Under the pieces are notes generated by a model. It did no database searches. It was not told the origin of the DNA and saw only the letters and a list, made by a program, of their open reading frames with translations. Shown one piece after another: positions 1 to 4,712 of a stretch of DNA of 6,193 bases (position 1 is the stretch's first letter; every line of letters starts with the position of its first letter). This stretch comes from Gammaproteobacteria bacterium (GTDB taxonomy: Bacteria > Pseudomonadota > Gammaproteobacteria > Competibacterales > Competibacteraceae), in contig JAIFNF010000127.1 of NCBI GenBank assembly GCA_020047885.1, positions 1 through 6,193 of the forward strand. Reading direction: 5' to 3'. Both the position numbers and the translations under genes were made by a program.

Positions 1-629
1 GCTTCGTTCATGAAATGGGTGGAAATGAAAATAGTGACGCCCCGGTTGCGGGACAGATCGACCAGCAATTCCCAGAATCCATCGCGGGCTATCGGGTCTA
101 CACCCGAAGTCGGTTCGTCCAGAATCAACATTTCTGGTTCGTGGATCACCGCCACCGCCAGCGACAAGCGTTGCCGAATACCAAGAGGCACATCGTCGGC
201 CAGTTGATCCATGACTGCATTCAGATCAAAACGCCCGGCCAGTTCCTTCAGCCGAGTCGGAATGTCCGCTGACGGCAGATGGAACAATTGGGCGTGCAAC
301 AGCAGATTCCGCCGCACCGTCAGCTCGCCGTACAGCGAAAACGCCTGCGACATATAGCCGACCCGCTGGCGAATTGTGAGGTCGCTGGCGTCCACGATCT
401 GACCGAACAGCCGCGCTTCACCGGCTGAAGCGGGCAACAGTCCGGTGAGCATCTTCATGGTGGTGGTCTTGCCGCAGCCGTTGGAGCCGAGAAAGCCGAA
501 GATTTCACCCTGTTCAATCGTGAAACTCACCTGATCCACGGCGGTGAAATCGCCAAAGCGGCGGGTCAATCCCTTGGCCTCGATGGCGGGTGGGCCTTCG
601 CGATGCGGTCGGGGCGGGATGACCAGCGC
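1..629 (-). CDS. Second ATPase domain of RbbA/YhiH-type ABC exporter (partial, out of frame with first domain)
   Basis: Reading the minus strand from 629 gives an uninterrupted ABC nucleotide-binding domain that leaves the window at position 1. In order it shows a linker ([20 protein letters not shown]), Walker [11 protein letters not shown], a Q-loop in [20 protein letters not shown], a signature region [16 protein letters not shown] in place of LSGGQ, Walker [13 protein letters not shown], and an H-loop [10 protein letters not shown]. These wordings are typical of the second ATPase domain of RbbA/YhiH-like proteins, which continue into ABC-2 membrane segments; that part would lie left of the window. 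The reading frame has no ATG or GTG before the domain begins. It is preceded by in-frame TGA codons near 707-712, so an independent gene is unlikely. It is best read as the continuation of the gene at 514-1356, separated by a frameshift near 630. An ATP-hydrolysing role in export across the inner membrane is inferred from the family; the substrate is unknown. Confidence 0.85.
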
Positions 630-1356
630 ATTGCTCCAGACCGGTGGTTTCAGTCCTGGCCTTGAGTTCGGCGGGGTCGCCCATTGCCAGCACCCGGCCC
701 GCGTCCATCATCACCAGATGATCGAAGCGTTCAGCTTCTTCCATGTAGGCAGTGGCGACCAGCACGCTCATACCAGGCCGACGCTGGCGGATGGTGGCGA
801 TGAGTTCCCAGAACTGGCGGCGGGACAGCGGATCGACGCCGGTGGTGGGTTCGTCCAGAATCAGCATATCGGGATCGTGGATCAGCGCGCAGCACAGCCC
901 CAGCTTCTGTTTCATCCCGCCGGACAGTTGACCCGCCGGGCGGTCGGGGAATGGAGCCAAACCGGTGGCGTCGAGCAATTGCTGGATGCGCTCGATCCGC
1001 TCAGTCGGTGACTGACTGAACAGGCGACCAAAGAAATCTAGGTTTTCGGCGACCGACAGCGTGGGATACAGATTCTTCCCCAGACCTTGCGGCATGTAGG
1101 CGATGCGCGGGCAAACGGCATGGCGATGACGGCGGTCGGTCATGTCGCCGTCCAGCACGGTTACCGTCCCGGTCTGCACCTGCCGAACCCCGGCGATCAA
1201 CCCCAGCACCGTGGATTTTCCCACCGCGTCGGGGCCGATGAAGCCCACCATGCGACCGGCGGGAAGTTCCAGACTGATGACATCCACCGCCACGGTGACG
1301 CCATAACGATGACTGACCGCTGCCAGCCGGGCGACCCCATCGGACGAGTCGGTCAT
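514..1356 (-). CDS. First ATPase domain of RbbA/YhiH-type ABC exporter, frameshifted at its C-terminal end
   Basis: This is an ABC nucleotide-binding domain. Counted from the ATG at 1356 it has Walker [10 protein letters not shown] (residues 41-49), Q-loop Gln90 ([16 protein letters not shown]), signature LSGGM (144-148) and Walker [13 protein letters not shown] (164-175). In the H-loop, [13 protein letters not shown] has Ala203 where a His is usual. Homology ends at about residue 242 (TTGLEQ); the last 38 residues to the stop at 514 are an out-of-frame read of the second domain. I chose the ATG at 1356 because its ATGA overlaps the stop of the upstream membrane-fusion gene and an AGGTGA lies about 10 bases upstream. 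The ATG at 1389 is possible but would give an 11-residue extension of no recognisable family sequence. The partner is the HlyD-family protein upstream, an arrangement like yhiI-rbbA in E. coli. The gene may be inactive, or the frameshift may be a sequence error. Confidence 0.88.
   Translation of the reverse strand: MTDSSDGVARLAAVSHRYGVTVAVDVISLELPAGRMVGFIGPDAVGKSTVLGLIAGVRQVQTGTVTVLDGDMTDRRHRHAVCPRIAYMPQGLGKNLYPTLSVAENLDFFGRLFSQSPTERIERIQQLLDATGLAPFPDRPAGQLSGGMKQKLGLCCALIHDPDMLILDEPTTGVDPLSRRQFWELIATIRQRRPGMSVLVATAYMEEAERFDHLVMMDAGRVLAMGDPAELKARTETTGLEQCAGHPAPTASRRPTRHRGQGIDPPLWRFHRRGSGEFHD
630..630 (-). other. Apparent +1 frameshift between the two ATPase domains
   Basis: On the minus strand the first-domain frame reads CTG GAG CAA TGC GCT. 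Omitting the single T that pairs with position 630 gives CTG GAG CAA GCG CTG GTC ATC CCG, which runs straight into the second domain. Both frames are open across the junction. The joined protein [21 protein letters not shown] is close to what this family has as an interdomain linker, though somewhat short, so a deletion that changed the frame is also possible. I see no slippery heptamer or other recoding signal. Confidence 0.75.
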
Positions 1357-2336
1357 GGCGGCAATTTCACCTGGAGCATTGGCGGCCACGAGGCGTTGGG
1401 ATCGAGCCGGATATAAGCGACGCCGGGCAAACCGGTTTTCACTCGCGATAGATGCTGGCGCAACAGATCGGGGTCAATCCGCACCTTGACCCGGAACATC
1501 AGCTTTTCCCGCTCAGTCCGGGTTTCCACGGTCTTGGGAGTGAACTGGGCCTTGGCGGCTACAAAGGAAACCTGAGCGGGAATCACTCGATCCGGGGCGG
1601 CATCTAGCACGATCCGGGCTTCCGCCCCAAGCGCCACCCGACCCGCCGCCGTTTCGGGCAGAAACAGGGTCAAGTCCACGTCAGTCAGATCGAGCAGAGT
1701 CAACACTTTGCCGCCCGCCGCCAGCACCTCGCCGGGTTCGGTCAGACGATATTGCACGCGTCCGGCGTGGGACGCTTTGAGGACGCCTTGCTCAATATCA
1801 ATCTTGAGCCGATCCGCGGCGGCGATGGCGGCCGCAATGGCCGATTCTGCTTCGGTCGCCTGGGCTTTGGCCGCTGTCAGCGCCGCCGCCGTGGTTTCCT
1901 GTTTGGTGCGTTTGAGATCCGCGTCCTGTCGGGAAACGAAGCCTTTAGCGGTCAGTTTCAGAATGCGGCCAAGGTCTTTTCTGGCGAAGGCCAGCTCACT
2001 TTCCCGTTGAGAAATCAGCGCAGCAACACTGGCGCGGGCATCCTGCGCCTGTTGGACTTGCGCTTCGGCCTGACGTAGTTGCGCTTCCAGATTGGCCGTG
2101 TCCATACGCGCCACCACCTGATCGGCATCCACCAGATCGCCCTCACGAGCCAGCACCTCCTTGACCTGTCCAGCCCATTGGATGGCGACATCGATCTCGG
2201 TGGCTTCGATGCGGCCATTGCCAGAGGCGAATCCTTCCGGCAACGCCGGTTGCTGAAATTGCAACCAGATAAAGACGCCGCCAGCAATCGCCACCGCCAA
2301 GATAGCCCCGCCGATCCACCATCGTTTCATGCTCAT
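1353..2336 (-). CDS. HlyD-family membrane fusion protein (YhiI/YbhG-like periplasmic adaptor)
   Basis: This is a predicted 327-residue periplasmic adaptor of an ABC exporter, anchored in the inner membrane. The N-terminus [10 protein letters not shown] leads into a hydrophobic segment (about residues 5-26), then the first half of a barrel-sandwich (lipoyl-like) domain ending [14 protein letters not shown]. An Ala/Gln/Glu-rich helical hairpin follows (about 80-180; [16 protein letters not shown], then [20 protein letters not shown]). After that come the second barrel half ([20 protein letters not shown]) and a beta-barrel region with KVRIDPDLL and [13 protein letters not shown]. The frame is open back to an ATG at 2441, but the 35 extra residues look unlike a leader. 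ATG 2336 (or 2330) places the membrane anchor at the terminus as in the family, with a weak GAG upstream. Its stop overlaps the ATPase start by ATGA, implying translational coupling. Together the two genes match the yhiI-rbbA layout. The cargo is not evident. Confidence 0.9.
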   Translation of the reverse strand: MSMKRWWIGGAILAVAIAGGVFIWLQFQQPALPEGFASGNGRIEATEIDVAIQWAGQVKEVLAREGDLVDADQVVARMDTANLEAQLRQAEAQVQQAQDARASVAALISQRESELAFARKDLGRILKLTAKGFVSRQDADLKRTKQETTAAALTAAKAQATEAESAIAAAIAAADRLKIDIEQGVLKASHAGRVQYRLTEPGEVLAAGGKVLTLLDLTDVDLTLFLPETAAGRVALGAEARIVLDAAPDRVIPAQVSFVAAKAQFTPKTVETRTEREKLMFRVKVRIDPDLLRQHLSRVKTGLPGVAYIRLDPNASWPPMLQVKLPP

Positions 2337-2556
2337 CGGTTCACGCTCTACGGTATATTTTTCAGTAAGGTCAGCGCCAAGCCTAAAGCTATTTAGCATC
2401 GTGGACTTATGTGGCGGCATTACGAAAAACGACATTATCATTGCCCTGCTGGAGGCGTCCGTGCGGTAGCGAACAGACTCATTAAACTCGCTTCCCTAAC
2501 ATTGCACTATTCCAGTGGACAAATACGACAATGAGGGTTGCCTCGAGGAGACTTTT
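2337..2556. promoter_or_regulatory. Divergent intergenic region between exporter operon and DUF1840 gene
   Basis: This 220-base gap separates two genes that point away from each other, so it should hold a promoter for each. On the minus strand TTGGCG is followed after 17 bases by TATACC (about 2348-2376), a 4-of-6 match to each sigma-70 box. It would put the transcript start almost on the chosen ATG, so I hold it loosely. No convincing boxes are visible for the plus-strand gene, and I see no clear operator. Confidence 0.3.
2545..2550 (+). promoter_or_regulatory. Ribosome binding site of the DUF1840 gene
   Basis: GAGGAG lies six bases before the ATG at 2557, which fixes that ATG as the start rather than the upstream in-frame ATG at 2515. 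Confidence 0.8.
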
Positions 2557-2877
2557 ATGATCATTACTTTTAAAAGCAGAGCACACGCCGACATCCTGAT
2601 GTTTGGCGATATTGCCGTCAGCCTACTCAAGCTGATGGGACACAGCGGAACGGTACCGGGTGCCTTCCAACCTAGAGATATTCCTACAGCGCTGGATCAC
2701 TTGAAAAAGGCTCTCGCGACAAATGAAACTGTAGTCGCGAATGCATCGGGCCCGGTTGAAGAAGAGGAAGAGGAATCGGGCGAGCGCACCATAAATTTAG
2801 TGCATCGCGCCCGGCCTTTGATCGAGTTGCTGACAGCATCTGCAACCGCACAATGCGATGTGATGTGGGATCAATAG
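2557..2877 (+). CDS. DUF1840 family protein
   Basis: This is a 106-residue protein of unknown function. The ends carry the family pattern: MIITFKSRAHADILMFGDIA, then LLKLMGHSGTVPGA at the N-terminal side, and RARPLIELLTASA followed by DVMWD at the C-terminus. Between them is a variable acidic linker with six consecutive Glu (residues 68-73). There is no signal peptide or membrane segment, so it is probably cytosolic. Length and layout match the family as I know it, and the gene looks intact. The frame is open 14 codons upstream to 2515, but the GAGGAG at 2545-2550 and the conserved N-terminus support 2557. It is divergent from the exporter operon and the insertion sequence begins 37 bases after its stop, so any former downstream partner has been displaced. 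No biochemical role is known to me. Confidence 0.92.
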   Translation: MIITFKSRAHADILMFGDIAVSLLKLMGHSGTVPGAFQPRDIPTALDHLKKALATNETVVANASGPVEEEEEESGERTINLVHRARPLIELLTASATAQCDVMWDQ

Positions 2878-2911
2878 CGATGGGTTAGGAATAAACTTGT
2901 TCCTGAATAAC

Positions 2912-2914
2912 AAT
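2912..2914 (+). repeat. Possible target-site duplication AAT, left copy
   Basis: AAT directly abuts the left inverted repeat and recurs at 4596-4598 directly outside the right one. A longer direct match, AATCCAG, starts at both places, but its last four bases lie within the element on the left and outside it on the right, so only AAT can be the duplication. Three bases are weak evidence alone. Confidence 0.5.
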
Positions 2915-2937
2915 CCAGCGTTTCGGCTAAAATTGAG
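2915..2937 (+). repeat. Left terminal inverted repeat of the insertion sequence
   Basis: The sequence begins CCAGCGTTTCGG and ends AAAATTGAG. It matches the reverse complement of 4573-4595 at 21 of 23 positions, and the two differences are internal. Confidence 0.85.
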
Positions 2938-3148
2938 CCAAACCCTATTCTCAACCACCCGCTGCACACCCGTCCATGCATGTTGTCCGGAACTTATGCG
3001 CCAGTTTCTTCTGGCTTCCCCGTCACATCCAGGCCCGCAAAAATGTGGTAGGCATAGAGCCTATCGTAGTCGACCTGTGCCCTTTTCCCAGATCTGCCCC
3101 GAATGAGCTCTAGTAGGCTGCCGCAAAAGTTTTGATAGGTTAGGAAAC
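2938..3148. other. Non-coding arm of the insertion sequence
   Basis: This lies between the left inverted repeat and the REP-like pair, downstream of the transposase stop. Open frames here are short and resemble nothing I recognise. The longest, on the minus strand across 2994-3206, begins inside the REP-like palindromes, has no Shine-Dalgarno and looks accidental. The stretch contains a 10-base palindrome-like CAAAAGTTTTG near 3124-3134 but no terminator-like T-run after a strong stem. Confidence 0.5.
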
Positions 3149-3224
3149 TTAGGGCGGATAAGCGTAGCGCATCCGCCAGACCAGGCCACTGGTGGATGCG
3201 GCGCAAGCGCCTTATTCACCCTAC
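3149..3224. repeat. REP-like palindrome pair in inverted orientation (BIME/REPIN-like)
   Basis: There are two imperfect palindromes. The first (3153-3177) pairs GGCGGAT with ATCCGCC around AAGCGTAGCGC. The second (3191-3220) pairs GGTGGAT with ATTCACC and has an inner perfect stem GGCGC-AA-GCGCC. The two are related to each other in opposite orientation: TAGGGCGGATAAG at the left end corresponds to TAGGGTGAATAAG read inward from the right end. This head-to-head pair separated by a short spacer is the layout of REP doublets. The second copy resembles enterobacterial REP sequences in wording. Such repeats are normally moved by RAYT transposases, none of which is seen here. Confidence 0.7.
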
Positions 3225-3230
3225 GCCAGA

Positions 3231-3833
3231 TCAAGACCTGTCAGAATTTATGCGGTAATCCACTAGCGCTGACTTGGCAGTGAGATCCAAGATGTTCCGC
3301 TTGAACCACGTCACTCCGTGAGCCGCGAGGTCAACATCAAGATAGCTTAGGAGCAGCAGGGACGACTCCACGTCGTCCTTAAAGTCCACTCCACGGTTAC
3401 GCCACTTCGCCTTCGCCGTGCCATGCAGGCGGTTGTCATTGGGCGAGAGGTGCTGATGTACGGGTGCCGGGTACGGCACGTGCCTTGCGAACCCGAGCGA
3501 TTCGAGAGCACTCACGCCGCCCGGAAAGAAAGACTTCCCGTTATCGCTGAAAACCACAACGTTGGGCGGGATCGGGTAGAGCGCAAAGAAACGGCGCAGA
3601 AGCTCGGCACTCTCGCTGACATAGAGGCGGGTCTCGTTCTGCTCGGCTCCAACATAGATGACGCGTTTCGCATGGATGCCGAAGCGTGCGAGAGCGTTCA
3701 CGAGTTTGTCCCGCTCCGGGACCCACGCCTTACGCCCGACACGATCAAGCCGGAATTTCCCATTGAACGTGAAAAGGACGGGGGGTGTACGGTTTACACC
3801 GTCGGACCAGACCACGGTGACCATGCAGTTCAT
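3231..3833 (-). pseudogene. Transposase, C-terminal fragment (DDE/D superfamily)
   Basis: These 200 residues carry the second and third candidate catalytic aspartates of a DDE/D transposase. VVVFSDNGKSFF holds Asp97 and HQHLSPNDNRLHGTAKAKWR holds Asp133, with 35 residues between them. This is close to the D34-35D/E spacing of the IS630/Tc1/mariner superfamily, where the last residue sits in a 'SPDLNPIE'-like context. The apparent start MNCMVTVVWSDGVNR is simply an internal Met of the original protein. Deleting the 89-bp element and one TGA copy joins Phe-Met-Asn-Cys-Met in frame to the Gln206 of the upstream fragment. Alone this fragment lacks the DNA-binding domain and first catalytic residue, so it is not expected to be active. 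The ORF ends DYRINSDRS just before the REP-like pair; the repeat does not seem to have truncated it, though this cannot be excluded. Confidence 0.82.
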
Positions 3834-3837
3834 GAAC

Positions 3838-3840
3838 TGA
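3838..3840 (+). repeat. Target-site duplication TGA of the MITE-like element, left copy
   Basis: TGA directly precedes GAGGTTGTG and recurs at 3930-3932 after CAGCCTC. Frame restoration when one copy is removed supports it as a true duplication. Confidence 0.75.
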
Positions 3841-3929
3841 GAGGTTGTGAAAAAATCCTCTAAACAGAATTTTATAGTTAGTTATTTCAATAATTTGAAA
3901 TTTGGAAAACTCGAATTTTTCACAGCCTC
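3841..3929. mobile_element. 89-bp MITE-like element inserted in the transposase gene
   Basis: This is a short AT-rich insert with terminal inverted repeats: GAGGTTGTGAAAAAATC on the left and, on the other strand from 3929, GAGGCTGTGAAAAATTC, 15 of 17 identical. It is flanked by TGA at 3838-3840 and 3930-3932, a 3-bp target duplication. Removing the element and one TGA restores the transposase frame exactly. It has no coding capacity, and its base composition is clearly poorer in G and C than the surrounding gene. The GAG-starting ends and a TNA duplication agree with the IS1031 group of the IS5 family as I know it, which would make this a non-autonomous derivative moved in trans. That assignment is an inference. 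Confidence 0.85.
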
Positions 3930-4546
3930 TGAGTGATCGCGGTGCTCGATTTTGGCTGAGCACCACCCGCAGGTGCGTAGGTCACGCGCCGATCGGTGCG
4001 GTGGCCCGTGAACGTGAAGTCGACGCTGGCCAGGAGTCCCTTGAGATCACCCGCACGCTGTCGCTCGCTCTTCCACTCAAACATCCTCTTCGCGAGCGCG
4101 TCGACGTCCACCGTGAAGCCGCAGGTCTTCACCTGTGAAACCTTCGAACTGAAGCCGAGGGCATGCAGGTCGTCATGAGCCGTCGTCTGCGCAAGCTCCA
4201 CATCAAAGGCGGATGCGCAGAACTTCGCGAACGAGGCCAGCGAGACGACCTGGTTCGAGTCGTTCTGAGACAGAACCCAACCGGCTGCAATCTCGCACTG
4301 CTCGTCGTCCAGAAGTGGCGCCGCTCCGCTGGCCTTCTCCGCCGTGAAGATCTGGCCCGTCACCGCGTGGGTGCGCACCCAACGGTCCAAAGACGACTTG
4401 GGCACGGTGATTGCGGCGTCGGCAAGAATGTCGCGAAAAACCGAGCGGGAAATCCCTCGCGCCTCCAGCGGGCCGACGAGGCGTGCAATAAGTTCACGCT
4501 GGGCGGTCGACAACTCTATTGACGGGTACTTGCGCTTCTCGGACAT
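3920..4546 (-). pseudogene. Transposase, N-terminal fragment (DNA-binding domain and first catalytic Asp)
   Basis: These 208 residues form the N-terminal half of the same transposase. A helix-turn-helix-like region covers about residues 12-60 (LSTAQRELIARLV, then GISRSVFRDILADAAITVPK, then SSLDRWVRTH). A second helical region spans about 80-140. It ends in the first catalytic strand LLASVDFTFTGHRTDRRVTY, where Asp176 is the probable first metal ligand. The last two codons (Arg-Leu) and the TGA stop come from the inserted element's terminal repeat, whose GAGGCTGTGA supplies the stop. The ATG at 4546 has a weak GAAAG upstream and lies 27 bases inside the right inverted repeat, as expected for an insertion-sequence transposase. 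I cannot name the IS family. A truncated DNA-binding product could in principle still bind the ends and repress movement, but that is speculation. Confidence 0.82.
3930..3932 (+). repeat. Target-site duplication TGA of the MITE-like element, right copy
   Basis: This is the partner of 3838-3840 on the other side of the 89-bp element. Confidence 0.75.
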
Positions 4547-4572
4547 AGGGTTCTTTCGGCGAAAACGATAGA

Positions 4573-4595
4573 CTCAATTTTATCCGAAATGCTGG
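4573..4595 (-). repeat. Right terminal inverted repeat of the insertion sequence
   Basis: Read on the minus strand it begins CCAGCATTTCGG and ends AAAATTGAG, the partner of 2915-2937. It lies just upstream of the transposase start, so the transposase promoter probably overlaps or adjoins it. Confidence 0.85.
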
Positions 4596-4598
4596 AAT
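4596..4598 (+). repeat. Possible target-site duplication AAT, right copy
   Basis: This is the partner of the AAT at 2912-2914, directly outside the right inverted repeat. Confidence 0.5.
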
Positions 4599-4645
4599 CC
4601 AGGATGAGATTGGACTCATTATGCCATTTCTCAATTGAGCTTTTG

Positions 4646-4679
4646 GTAGGATGGGCAAAGCGAAGCGTGCCCATCCTAC
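4646..4679. repeat. Perfect 12-bp-arm palindrome, REP-like, downstream of the RTX gene
   Basis: GTAGGATGGGCA and TGCCCATCCTAC form perfect arms around the 10-base loop AAGCGAAGCG. It lies 33 bases beyond the stop of the RTX gene. Neither strand has a T-run after the stem, so it is not a standard intrinsic terminator, although such a hairpin could stabilise the 3' end of the RTX transcript. The pattern TAGG-purine-T/C-GG followed by AAGCG(A/T)AGCG is shared with the left member of the pair at 3149-3224, so both seem to belong to one dispersed family. Confidence 0.85.
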
Positions 4680-4712
4680 ATCTAGTAGCCTAAAACCTAT
4701 GCGGAATTGGTA

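Larger units (their letters stand above)
2915..4595 (-). mobile_element. Insertion sequence with a disrupted DDE/D transposase, about 1.68 kb
   Basis: The element is bounded by inverted repeats starting CCAGCGTTTCGGCTAAAATT on the left (2915) and, read on the other strand from 4595, CCAGCATTTCGGATAAAATT, both continuing GAG: 21 of 23 identical. AAT flanks both ends (2912-2914 and 4596-4598) and may be a 3-bp target duplication. It contains one transposase gene on the minus strand, whose start is 27 bases from the right repeat. About 290 bases of non-coding sequence lie between the transposase stop and the left repeat. A second small element interrupts the transposase. Without that 92-base insertion the element would be about 1.59 kb. 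The transposase suggests the broad IS630/Tc1/mariner DDE/D group, but the duplication is not the TA usual there, so I leave the family open. It can no longer move on its own protein. Confidence 0.8.

Noticed and set aside
544..1011. 155-residue plus-strand open frame opposite the ATPase
   Set aside because: It overlaps conserved Walker and signature coding on the other strand and has no family resemblance. It is a shadow of GC-rich coding.
1..2336. The HlyD/ABC operon as the type I secretion system for the RTX protein
   Set aside because: The ATPase is of the two-domain RbbA/YhiH type and not an HlyB-like protein with fused membrane and peptidase-like domains. The adaptor resembles YhiI/YbhG. 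The two loci are also separated by the DUF1840 gene and the insertion sequence.
2887..2904. Hairpin AGGAATAAACTTGTTCCT after the DUF1840 stop as a terminator
   Set aside because: The stem is short, AT-rich and includes a G-T pair, and no T-run follows on either strand.
2994..3206. 70-residue minus-strand open frame as a gene or transposase tail
   Set aside because: It starts inside the REP-like repeat, has no ribosome binding site and no recognisable motif, and lies in a different frame after the transposase stop.
4646..4679. Palindrome as an intrinsic terminator
   Set aside because: The stem is strong but neither strand has a U-tract after it. It fits a dispersed repeat family better.
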